Below are positions 1 to 6,497 of a stretch of DNA of 17,883 nt, in pieces (the first letter of the stretch is position 1; each line of letters starts with the position of its first letter). This stretch comes from Acidobacteria bacterium CG_4_9_14_3_um_filter_49_7 (GTDB lineage Bacteria > Acidobacteriota > Holophagae > Thermotomaculales > Thermotomaculaceae): the NCBI GenBank assembly GCA_002789615.1, contig PFTO01000162.1, forward strand, positions 1 to 17,883, in the 5' to 3' direction. A program made the position numbers and the translations under genes. The notes below the pieces were generated by a model. It was not told the origin of the DNA, ran no database searches, and was given only the letters and a program-made list of their open reading frames with translations.

Positions 1-2
1 AA

Positions 3-80
3 AGAACACAAAGTCCAGATAAGATGGGAATGGGATTCTCTCGCAAAGCACGCCAGGAAAAGGCAGGGAAAGGCAAATAA
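3..80 (+). CDS. Possible C-terminal end of an upstream gene (5' part outside window)
   Basis: The third frame is open from the left edge to a TAA at 78-80 and reads as a short basic tail ending in RQEKAGKGK. A lysine-rich tail followed by a hairpin (95-117) is what the end of a real gene could look like. Only 25 residues are visible and no domain can be recognised. Frame 1 is also open, to 135, so the frame choice is uncertain. No function can be given. Confidence 0.25.
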   Translation, partial: RTQSPDKMGMGFSRKARQEKAGKGK

Positions 81-94
81 CCCTTCCGATTTCT

Positions 95-126
95 CCCGGC
101 CTGCGAAGCAGCCCGGGCTGAACTTT
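95..126 (+). terminator. Weak terminator-like hairpin
   Basis: CCCGGCCTG (95-103) can pair with CAGCCCGGG (109-117) over a 5-base loop with one C-C mismatch. CTGAACTTTT follows, which is a short and poor U-tract. It lies just after the possible gene end at 80, so a terminator is reasonable, but the weak U-run leaves this unsure. Confidence 0.3.
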
Positions 127-426
127 TCCGGATAAAAGTATACAATTCCTTATTTCGATCCCGGGCGGGAGCGAAACTTCAGTTGAGCGCACCAACCTGG
201 GGATCGGGACGCGATGGATTGGGCCAGATGGGTGCGTTCGCTTCTGGAATGCAGGAGGAGCAGTACGTCGGTACGCGACGAGAAATGGAGGGAGTGAACG
301 CGCTCAGATGACCTGAGACTTGAGCATCACTTGAAAGGAGGGTGCAGGGCCAATAACAGCGCAGAATACATACCCATTATGCAGGCTTTTGCTTCGACGT
401 CCGCGAAAGCGGGATGGCATCGTTAC

Positions 427-501
427 CGAACAGCTCTCATGCTCGCATGAAAGAGCTGTTTGATGGCGGTGACAAAAGTGGCACGAAGTGCCACGGAGTC
501 G
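427..501. repeat. Two-hairpin repeat unit, copy 1
   Basis: Hairpin A is an 11-pair lower stem (427-437 with 452-462, one G-U), an AA bulge (450-451) and a 4-pair CATG/CATG upper stem closing a CTCG loop (442-445). Hairpin B is a perfect 7-pair stem, 478-484 with 488-494, around a GAA loop. It is followed by CGGAGTCG (494-501). The unit recurs 110 bp downstream with stem-preserving changes. It may be a genome-wide intergenic repeat family or part of a structured RNA. Confidence 0.7.
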
Positions 502-536
502 AAGCAAAAGTAGAAAGGCCAAGGTGCCATCAACGG

Positions 537-611
537 CGAATGGCTCTCATGCTCGCATGAAAGGGTCGTTCGGTGCCGATGACGGGAGTGGTACGAAGTA
601 CCACGGGGTTG
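537..611. repeat. Two-hairpin repeat unit, copy 2
   Basis: This is the imperfect second copy, offset exactly 110 bp from copy 1. All 11 pairs of the lower stem of hairpin A (537-547 with 562-572) remain pairable. A432-T457 becomes G542-C567, and several other positions change to G-U pairs. In hairpin B (588-604) the C482-G490 pair becomes T592-A600, so the 7-pair stem is again perfect. The loops and the CATG-CTCG-CATG apex are identical to copy 1. Such paired changes point to selection on a folded structure or a palindrome. Confidence 0.7.
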
Positions 612-650
612 AAGCAGCAATCCGGTCGGAGTGCCGGAATGGTATGTCGG

Positions 651-679
651 TTGCGTGGGCTTTGTTTTGAAGCTATAAT
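651..679 (+). promoter_or_regulatory. trxB promoter (sigma-70 type)
   Basis: A perfect -10 box TATAAT lies at 674-679. A partial -35 (TTGCGT, 651-656) sits 17 bases upstream. The expected start is near 686, giving a leader of about 27 bases before the trxB ATG. The hairpin repeats lie upstream of this promoter, so they would not be in this transcript. Confidence 0.6.
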
Positions 680-712
680 GCAACTGAAAGAATATTAACT
701 GAAGGAGATAAA

Positions 713-1654
713 ATGACAATTCAACGGCATTGGCCACTTGTGATTATCGGAAGCGGCGCAGCAGGATACACAGCAGGGATTTATTCCCGCCGTGCCATGA
801 TTGACACCCTGATGATTGAGGGGCTTCAGCCCGGCGGACAGTTGACCATTACAAGCGACGTGGAAAATTTCCCCGGTTACGCCAGCATCATGGGCCCGGA
901 ATTGATGATGAAGATGCGGGAACACGCTGAGAAATTCGACCTGAACATTCACTCAGACCTGGTTGACTCAGTCAATCTGAAACAGCACCCGTTCAGCATT
1001 CACACGATGAACGATGAAACATTTACAGCAAATGCCATCATTGTGGCAACCGGTGCATCCGCACGCTTCCTTAAAATCCCGGGTGAGAAGGAATTCATGG
1101 GGCGCGGGGTCAGTGGTTGCGCCACCTGCGATGGGTTCTTTTTCCGGGACAAAGTTGTAATGGTGGCCGGCGGTGGTGACACAGCAATGGAAGATGCAAC
1201 GTATCTGACCAACCATGCCCGTAAGGTGTACATTGTCCACCGCCGGGACGAACTCCGCGCCAGCAAAATCATGCAGAAAAAAGCAATGGATAATCCAAAG
1301 ATTGAGTTCATCTGGAGCACGATTCCACTGGAAGTCATCGGAAACGAGAAAGTGGAGAAAATCCGGTTGAAAAATGTTAAGAGCGGCGAGGAATTTGACC
1401 AGGAAGTGGATGGTTTCTTTGTTGCCATCGGGCACAAACCCAATACCGGTTTTCTGGACGGACAAGTGGAACTGGACGAAACCGGTTATATTAAAACGCG
1501 GCCGGATTCCACCTACACTTCGGTTGAAGGGGTTTTTGCCGCGGGAGATGTGCGGGATCATGTGTATCGACAGGCGATTACCGCGGCCGGCTCCGGCTGC
1601 ATGGCCTCCATTGACGCGGAACGCTGGTTGGAAGATAAACGCTTGAAGGGCTGA
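713..1654 (+). CDS. trxB: Thioredoxin reductase (NADPH)
   Basis: This is a cytoplasmic flavoenzyme that passes electrons from NADPH through FAD and a redox-active disulfide to thioredoxin. Seen in the 313-residue product: the FAD-binding GSGAAG at 13-18, the active-site pair CATC at 136-139 followed by DG, and the NADPH fold GGGDTAMED from 153. HRRDELRAS from 176 has the arginines that read the 2'-phosphate of NADPH, and the C-terminal FAD motif AAGDVRD starts at 276 and leads into the family's usual YRQAITAAGSG. Length is normal for low-molecular-weight TrxB. The ATG at 713 is supported by AAGGAG at 702-707, five bases upstream. No thioredoxin gene is in the window. It could form a transcript with the DUF456 gene 39 bases downstream, although a hairpin lies between them. 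Confidence 0.97.
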   Translation: MTIQRHWPLVIIGSGAAGYTAGIYSRRAMIDTLMIEGLQPGGQLTITSDVENFPGYASIMGPELMMKMREHAEKFDLNIHSDLVDSVNLKQHPFSIHTMNDETFTANAIIVATGASARFLKIPGEKEFMGRGVSGCATCDGFFFRDKVVMVAGGGDTAMEDATYLTNHARKVYIVHRRDELRASKIMQKKAMDNPKIEFIWSTIPLEVIGNEKVEKIRLKNVKSGEEFDQEVDGFFVAIGHKPNTGFLDGQVELDETGYIKTRPDSTYTSVEGVFAAGDVRDHVYRQAITAAGSGCMASIDAERWLEDKRLKG

Positions 1655-1662
1655 TTTCTGCA

Positions 1663-1693
1663 TGGGGGAGAAGGTTCATCCCCCCAGATTTTT
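1663..1693 (+). terminator. G5/C5 hairpin with T-run between trxB and the DUF456 gene
   Basis: TGGGGG (1663-1668) pairs with CCCCCA (1681-1686) over a 12-base loop. AGATTTTT follows and ends directly at the ATG at 1694. It has the form of a weak intrinsic terminator or attenuator. The only purine-rich ribosome-site candidate for the next gene, AGAAGG (1669-1674), is in its loop, so the hairpin could either end the trxB transcript or tune translation downstream. Confidence 0.45.
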
Positions 1694-2191
1694 ATGTTAT
1701 TGATAGTTGGAAAACTCGTCGTCATTCTTTTTTTACTGGTTTCACTGGTCTTATCCATGACCGGGTTTGCCGGAAGTGTACTGGCATTCCTCACCGCACT
1801 CATTTACGGCTGGGCTACCGGATTTCAGACAATGACCGGCCACATTCTCCTTGTACTTTTTATCCTGATGGCTATCGCAGAACTGATTGAAGTCCTTTCA
1901 GGAACCATTGGAGCAAAGACTTTCAAGGCGTCCAGACAGGCCGTATGGGGCTCAATGATCGGGTTATTCATTGGTTTTCTCTTTGCTTTTGCCACGATTC
2001 AGTTCTATCTGATTCCTGTCGGCCTTGTGGTGGGTGTTATTATCGGTGAGCAGGTTGCCGGTCGCACTGAGCCCAAGATCATTTTCCGCTCCATTATCGG
2101 CGTACTCATCGGAAAAATCAGTGGAATTATCCTGAAGTCAATTTTGACGTTTACGATGATGGTGATTATTTTCGTCCATCTTTTTCACTGA
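1694..2191 (+). CDS. DUF456 family membrane protein
   Basis: This is a 165-residue, very hydrophobic protein with about five to six membrane segments (roughly 4-21, 25-43, 50-68, 84-102, 104-122 and 134-160). It has glycine-rich helices such as GSMIGLFIGFLF from 86 and a short loop with GEQ at 118-120. The layout, length and the G-x-x-G patterned helices followed by an acidic GE(L/Q) match the DUF456 family. That family is widespread and has no established function. The start is uncertain because no good ribosome site lies in the normal window. The best purine run is about 20 bases upstream, in the loop of the 1663-1686 hairpin. The 3' end overlaps the convergent minus-strand gene by 26 bp, and no bidirectional terminator is visible there. 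Confidence 0.8.
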   Translation: MLLIVGKLVVILFLLVSLVLSMTGFAGSVLAFLTALIYGWATGFQTMTGHILLVLFILMAIAELIEVLSGTIGAKTFKASRQAVWGSMIGLFIGFLFAFATIQFYLIPVGLVVGVIIGEQVAGRTEPKIIFRSIIGVLIGKISGIILKSILTFTMMVIIFVHLFH

Positions 2192-2822
2192 TAAGTGCCT
2201 TTGCAGACATCAGAATTAGAGGATGAAGGGTAAAAGTACTCATCACTTCTTTCAACTCCGGTTTCGTCAATCCCTTCAAAGAGACAAGCGCGGTGGTTAA
2301 ATCAGATTTCTTGCTGTAGACGAGTGCCTTTCGAACGGACCGTCGATTCTGCCACAATCGGTTATCCACAATCTGAACGGAGAATTCCGGCGTCATTGCG
2401 GGGGAGTGGATCAGCCTCACCAGAGCGGTTTCTGTCATCCGGGGGTTTTCCAGCAGAATTCCAAACAATCCAGGCTCATCCTGCTTCATCACCCACGGGA
2501 AAAGTCTTGGGGCACAGGCTCTGGCAAACGCCTTCCATTCACCGGTCGCAGCACGCTCCATCCGCCGCTGCAGTAACTCTACGACTTTTTTCTTTGCCCG
2601 TTCCGGTACCGCAGGACAATTCAGTACCTTCAGCAAATCACGCCAGAACAGGTGGGGGAATACTGCCTCCCTGAGTACTTCGGGAGTTCGTGGATGAATC
2701 GCCAAACCAACCCAGATCGCATGAGCATGGGTTTCCTGCCGATTCTTTTCAAATATTTCTTCCAGAATTGATGTCGACGTCGCCGGATTCAGTACCAGCC
2801 GCCGCATCTCCTTCAGTTCCAC
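2166..2822 (-). CDS. Helical-repeat (LRV/HEAT-like) protein of unknown function
   Basis: The product is about 218 residues, alpha-helical and soluble, with no signal peptide or membrane segment. It shows repeated units of about 25-35 residues with an N-P-x-(T/M)-(T/S/P) turn followed by a leucine-rich helix: LNPATSTSILEEIF (12-25), IHPRTPEVLREAVF (43-56), ENPRMTETALVRLI (126-139) and SPAMTPEFSVQIV (141-153). This resembles leucine-rich-repeat-variant and HEAT-like proteins of Acidobacteriota and deltaproteobacteria, which suggests a protein-binding scaffold. It is the last gene of the minus-strand cluster. GGAGG lies 5 bases before a GTG at 2822 but only 2 bases before the ATG at 2825, so I prefer the GTG. 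Either start is inside the upstream membrane-protein gene. No catalytic residues are recognised. Confidence 0.75.
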   Translation of the reverse strand: MELKEMRRLVLNPATSTSILEEIFEKNRQETHAHAIWVGLAIHPRTPEVLREAVFPHLFWRDLLKVLNCPAVPERAKKKVVELLQRRMERAATGEWKAFARACAPRLFPWVMKQDEPGLFGILLENPRMTETALVRLIHSPAMTPEFSVQIVDNRLWQNRRSVRKALVYSKKSDLTTALVSLKGLTKPELKEVMSTFTLHPLILMSAKALISEKDGRK

Positions 2823-3408
2823 CATAGCCTCCAGGGCGGATCGTGCAGAATAATACCGCTACCGCTGTCAATTGAATCAAATCAAGGGGAATCGCGGACA
2901 CCGGCTTGAACCGGTATGCGTGTTCCCAGAGCAGGTAAAAAAATATGTATAATATCGAAGAAATAAGATATCCGGGCAAAGCGGGTGACAAGACTCCGAC
3001 AAGTCCCTTCACACGGGAGATCGCGTATACAAGTGCCCCCAACGCCAGAACGCCCGGAAAAACCACTGGTATTCGAAATCCGTCGTACTGGGCAAGAACC
3101 AGAAACAACGTCGTGAGCAGCACCAGAGATAAACGAAACGGGACTTTTTTGTCGTGCAGAAATAGGAAAAGAAGACCAAAAGAAATGGCACGGAAAGCCG
3201 CATCCGGAGAAACAACAATAAAAACAATCTGAGCCAGGAGAAAAATCCAGGGACGGGGAGCGATAAGGAGAAAGAAAAAAGTCATTCCCACGAGAAAATA
3301 ATCAGGAGTTGTGTTTGGAATAAAGAAAACCGCGATCCACTGACACCCATATATGAAGAATAATATATCAGTTCTTTTCAACAGGTTCATTCTTTTCAAC
3401 GGGTTCAT
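2749..3408 (-). CDS. Polytopic membrane protein of unknown function
   Basis: This product of about 219 residues is dominated by hydrophobic segments, with about six or seven membrane helices. It starts with a basic MNPLKRMNLLKR and ends in a hydrophilic, glycine-rich tail (GGYGGTEGDAAAGTESG) that overlaps the next gene by about 74 bp. I do not recognise the family. Size and general topology recall MreD-like or YfiB-like small envelope proteins, but no motif supports naming one. Start choice: ATG 3408 is taken, while TTG 3417 and ATG 3390 are in frame. Both ATGs lie in an 18-bp tandem repeat that also encodes the end of the upstream gene, so translational coupling is very likely. The odd tail could be read-through created by a lost stop or frameshift. 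Confidence 0.7.
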   Translation of the reverse strand: MNPLKRMNLLKRTDILFFIYGCQWIAVFFIPNTTPDYFLVGMTFFFLLIAPRPWIFLLAQIVFIVVSPDAAFRAISFGLLFLFLHDKKVPFRLSLVLLTTLFLVLAQYDGFRIPVVFPGVLALGALVYAISRVKGLVGVLSPALPGYLISSILYIFFYLLWEHAYRFKPVSAIPLDLIQLTAVAVLFCTIRPGGYGGTEGDAAAGTESGDVDINSGRNI

Positions 3409-4531
3409 TGGTTTCAATTGTCTGCCATTGAATCGAGAATGGAATCCTAAGTCCGTACTGGCCAGGTAGCATATATCGCTCCTCTCCCACGGTGATCATG
3501 CTTCCGGGCTTCACAGAAAAATCACTTTTGATGATTCGATGCAGCTCGTCCATCCTTGTCTTTTCAAGTCGACTGAATTCCTTCAGCTTCTCCACGTCTG
3601 TCTGATGGTCAATCCGACTGTAAGCCGGGAAAAGCTTTCCAACAGGACTATGGAATGACAGCGCAAATCCAATCATAAAGAGGATACCCACAAAAATTGC
3701 CACTGGAGTGCTGTACTCTTTCCGTTCTTCCGTATACCGATAGTAATCCGAAACGGCCGGGATCGTATATTCGGTCTTTTCGATGAAGCCGCCTTCGAAC
3801 AAATCATACAGACTTCGATACGTTTCGAATTCTATCAATTTGGACTTATCTCCGATTTCCTTGGCTGATGAAACACCATCTATCAGTTGTAAAACATATA
3901 CCTGGTCGTGAGGCAAACTGACTGATTCCAGATCAGTTCCCACAATGGGATCGTCGAACGAAGAGGAAAAAGAATCTTTCACTTTCGTAGCCTTGTCTGT
4001 TCGCTTGAAGACCACATACGGATCATTTATAACCCGTTCGATCAGCGGCCATTCATCCAGCATACGCAGACCTTCCATCAGGATACTTTCAGTGGAAATG
4101 GGTTCAAAGTTCTCCTTGTCAAAATCCACTACGTCCCGGGGAGAAAAGTGATAGTGACCGTTTTTCCACCGAAAAAGGCTATATACAATTTGCAGGACTT
4201 GATTCTTCAGGGCCTCCTGCAGATCTGAGGAACCAATGAATCCATTCTCCACCAGGACCTGCCCCAACCGCTGAAGGCTCTCAGCCTGTATTTCCAGCGC
4301 GCGATTCAACTGCTCCTGAGAAATCACACCTCTCTTGACCAGCACATGCCCCAGTCTGGATTCTGTCTGTTCGGATTCCTTTTCAGAACCCACAATCGTG
4401 CCGTTCTGGAAACTGACCCGGACCAGATCATCCCCCTCTCTCAATATCAACATACCTGTCTTTTTCTGAATCCCAATCAATTGGAAAATATCGGCAAGGC
4501 TGAAATCCTTTAACGTTCCTTCAAGTGCCAT
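3368..4531 (-). CDS. DUF4388 (PATAN-like) protein with MshEN-like repeats and a membrane anchor
   Basis: The 387-residue product opens with LEGTLKDFSLADIFQLIG (3-20) and the KKTG and FQNGTIVGSE pattern to residue 50. This is the DUF4388/PATAN-type domain of bacterial signalling and motility regulators. Two near-identical units follow, RLGHVLVKRGVISQEQLNRAL (59-79) and RLGQVLVENGFIGSSDLQEAL (88-108). They match the N-terminal MshEN/GspE module, which in other proteins binds c-di-GMP or partners. The DUF4388 fold then seems to resume around LFRWKNGHYHFSPRD (119-133). A winged-helix-like stretch lies near 205-255, one membrane helix at about 275-292, and a charged segment follows. The likely role is as an adaptor; that is inferred. 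The ATG at 4531 abuts the upstream stop codon at 4532-4534, so the genes are coupled. The 3' end overlaps the next gene by about 41 bp. Confidence 0.85.
   Translation of the reverse strand: MALEGTLKDFSLADIFQLIGIQKKTGMLILREGDDLVRVSFQNGTIVGSEKESEQTESRLGHVLVKRGVISQEQLNRALEIQAESLQRLGQVLVENGFIGSSDLQEALKNQVLQIVYSLFRWKNGHYHFSPRDVVDFDKENFEPISTESILMEGLRMLDEWPLIERVINDPYVVFKRTDKATKVKDSFSSSFDDPIVGTDLESVSLPHDQVYVLQLIDGVSSAKEIGDKSKLIEFETYRSLYDLFEGGFIEKTEYTIPAVSDYYRYTEERKEYSTPVAIFVGILFMIGFALSFHSPVGKLFPAYSRIDHQTDVEKLKEFSRLEKTRMDELHRIIKSDFSVKPGSMITVGEERYMLPGQYGLRIPFSIQWQTIETNEPVEKNEPVEKN
3373..3408 (-). repeat. 18-bp tandem repeat shared by two overlapping genes
   Basis: On the minus strand the unit ATGAACCCGTTGAAAAGA is repeated once with a single C-to-T change. 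In the frame of the DUF4388 gene it gives EPVEKN-EPVEKN just before the stop. In the frame of the next gene it gives MNPLKR-MNLLKR at the start, so the duplication also doubles the candidate start codon. Confidence 0.9.
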
Positions 4532-6289
4532 TTACTCTTCTCCCAGGGTCGGCAAAATGCCGAACAGGTTTACGCTGATAAGCAGGACAATGATTAAAAG
4601 AAATGGCAAGGCCAAAAACCAGCTGCCAAATAGTTTGATTTCACCCAGAACCAGCAACAGGCAACCGAAAAAAAGAAAATACAACAGCACACCCCGAACC
4701 GCGCCTCCCGTAACAAAAACACCATAGCTTCCGGGCACAAGAAATCCGATCACACCCTGAACAATTTTGCGGACCCGATTGTATCTGCGGATACTTTCAA
4801 CTTTTGCCATTCTTTTTCCGGAATCCAGATTTTCCTTCTTCACAAAAACAGTCACACACTGTTTGCACATGCTGTCATTATGAGATTCCAGGAACCGAAA
4901 GGCATTTCCACAGCGGGAACAACTTTCCGACATATCCCGATCCCTGAACAGAAATGAAAGGGACAAAAACAGGAGCAACAGTATAATTACAAACGACATT
5001 TCCTTCTTGCCCGAAACTTCACCAGATGCGGAAGAATTTTCAAAACTCATCTTAAAGATCTTGCTGTAAAGAAATGGGATCCCAGGTACTTCTAGAAGTG
5101 GCACCGGTCGCTTGATCTGATCCAGCAGCGTCGAAATGGTGTGATCAGCGTCTTTTTCATAGCTTGACTTTAATTCGCTATCCGATTCTGAGAGATTGTA
5201 GGTACTCAGCATAACAACAGCCAGATTGTAGCCAGGTGATTCCAGTTCCTTGGTTTTTTGTGCAGCTTCCCTGAAAAAGTCACGGGCCAACTCGAATTCA
5301 TTGAGATGAAAATAGGCAACGCCAATATTGTTCAGCGCAAAAGGATACAGATAGGAGGAAGAATTAATTTCTTTATAAAACGAAATGGCATCCGAAAACT
5401 GTCCACGTCGCATACGATTGGTCGCTTTTGAAAATAGCTCCAGTTGGGGTTTTGGATTAAATCCTTCCACCTGCGAAAATGGCATCTGCAATGACCGGTA
5501 ATAGAGAAACTCGGGAGAAGAGACCTGGTTTCCAACCCTGGCCGCGTAGGCAAACCCCAACACAAAAACAATGGTCAACCCGATACTCAGGACCAGTCCA
5601 ATCCTTTCTCTTTTCGCAATGTACGGTGAAAGAAGCAATATCCAGCACATCGGCAGGTACCTCACCGGAACTGTGAAAAGAACCGGCAAAAGATAGAGCA
5701 GCGAAACCGCCACCACTCTCAGAAAATTTGATGAAATGCGCGCTTCCATATAGCGGGTGATATCGTGGTGAAAACAGCGACCATATTTTATCATTGCAAT
5801 GATACCGAAAATGGCGAAAAACGACATGCCAAGGAAATAAAGGCCCTCAAATACGTTCTGGAGAACTCGGACGATATTCAACGGATCCTTCAAAATAGCA
5901 CCAAGCGTCCTCACAAATGAGCCCAGGGCTACTTTTACCTTACCTGCCATGATTAACCTGTCAATCATGGGGAAGCGGCCAGCTTTCAATTCCGGGTTCC
6001 ATTCGTTCAATGCTCTTTCAAAAGTTGTTGGCCCTGAAGTTTTTTTCGACGAGAGAAAAAGCTCTTCCGTAAACGGCACGATTTTGTAACCGCCCTCGTG
6101 CACGGAACGCCGCATTCTTCGAATGGCTTCCTGCTGTTCTTTCTGCGTTTTTGCCTGTACTCCATTTATCAAAGCAGTCTGCAACTGCCCACTGACCCCC
6201 CGGCTCTCAGCGCGAGCAGGTACGGGTCCAAAAATCATGCATAGAAAAACGAACGGAACAATTAGCCGCAAGCACTTCATAACTTTCAA
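4532..6289 (-). CDS. TPR membrane protein with zinc ribbon
   Basis: Numbered from the upstream ATG at 6316, the product has a signal-like hydrophobic segment (about 15-37, ending PARAES). Membrane helices follow near 158-176, 199-216, 222-232 and 239-258, then TPR-like helices around 303-352. A further helix at 439-456 precedes a zinc ribbon, C466-x2-C469-x14-C484-x2-C487, and a C-terminal bundle of about three helices from 518. The order TPR, Cys4 ribbon, basic stretch, then a G-rich membrane segment (LVPGSYG) occurs in uncharacterised deltaproteobacterial and acidobacterial proteins. The function is unknown; membrane-complex assembly is an inference. Start: I chose TTG 6289, because AGGAG ends 7 bases before it and the -10 box at 6325-6330 would make ATG 6316 leaderless. 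ATG 6280 is another option. It is the first gene of the minus-strand cluster. Confidence 0.82.
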   Translation of the reverse strand: MKVMKCLRLIVPFVFLCMIFGPVPARAESRGVSGQLQTALINGVQAKTQKEQQEAIRRMRRSVHEGGYKIVPFTEELFLSSKKTSGPTTFERALNEWNPELKAGRFPMIDRLIMAGKVKVALGSFVRTLGAILKDPLNIVRVLQNVFEGLYFLGMSFFAIFGIIAMIKYGRCFHHDITRYMEARISSNFLRVVAVSLLYLLPVLFTVPVRYLPMCWILLLSPYIAKRERIGLVLSIGLTIVFVLGFAYAARVGNQVSSPEFLYYRSLQMPFSQVEGFNPKPQLELFSKATNRMRRGQFSDAISFYKEINSSSYLYPFALNNIGVAYFHLNEFELARDFFREAAQKTKELESPGYNLAVVMLSTYNLSESDSELKSSYEKDADHTISTLLDQIKRPVPLLEVPGIPFLYSKIFKMSFENSSASGEVSGKKEMSFVIILLLLFLSLSFLFRDRDMSESCSRCGNAFRFLESHNDSMCKQCVTVFVKKENLDSGKRMAKVESIRRYNRVRKIVQGVIGFLVPGSYGVFVTGGAVRGVLLYFLFFGCLLLVLGEIKLFGSWFLALPFLLIIVLLISVNLFGILPTLGEE

Positions 6290-6324
6290 CAGTTCACTCC
6301 TGAGGTCTTCTTTCATTTGTTGAA

Positions 6325-6352
6325 ATTATAGCACCCAGCTTTTCAATTGCAA
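6325..6352 (-). promoter_or_regulatory. Promoter of the minus-strand four-gene cluster
   Basis: On the minus strand a perfect TATAAT lies at 6330-6325, and TTGCAA at 6352-6347 lies 16 bases upstream (4 of 6 matches to TTGACA). Transcription would start near 6318, right at the most upstream ATG (6316), which favours the internal TTG 6289 start with its AGGAG. Confidence 0.6.
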
Positions 6353-6497
6353 CCCAAAATCCAACCCCCTGTTGTGAATCGGCATTTACAGAAAATATTC
6401 TGCGTTCAGTTTTCAAGTGTTATGATCAGAAAGAAATGAGCAAAAGGCGTAACACAAGGAAGTTAAACAGTTAGAACTCATTGAGCCTTTATCATCA

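Larger units (their letters stand above)
139..650. other. Hairpin-rich non-coding region
   Basis: I see no convincing gene here. The short open frames in it lack ribosome sites or are artefacts of the repeats. The stretch is packed with self-complementary segments. These are 153-163 with 166-176 (one mismatch), 185-193 with 231-239 (one G-U pair), 266-270 with 276-280, 303-307 with 313-317, and CCGC-GAAA-GCGG at 401-412. The duplicated two-hairpin unit described separately follows. The region could be a structured RNA, a cluster of intergenic repeats of the REP or MITE kind, or both. No known RNA family (tmRNA, RNase P, SRP, 6S) was recognised. Confidence 0.5.

Noticed and set aside
139..620. 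CRISPR array or a known large RNA (tmRNA, RNase P, SRP, 6S)
   Set aside because: There are only two imperfect copies of a 75-bp unit, with no uniform spacers and no cas genes, and none of the hallmark sequences of those RNA families was found by eye.
304..737. Minus-strand open frames across the hairpin repeats (two frames with similar peptides)
   Set aside because: The similarity of the peptides comes only from the duplicated DNA unit. The frames shift between copies, lack ribosome sites, are rich in Cys/His/Arg/Ser without any domain pattern, and overlap the trxB promoter.
968..1663. 231-codon minus-strand frame opposite trxB
   Set aside because: It is a complementary-strand shadow of a well-supported trxB with all its motifs, and it has no domain of its own.
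2160..2200. Bidirectional terminator between the convergent DUF456 and helical-repeat genes
   Set aside because: The genes overlap by 26 bp, and I see no stem with T-runs on either side at this point.
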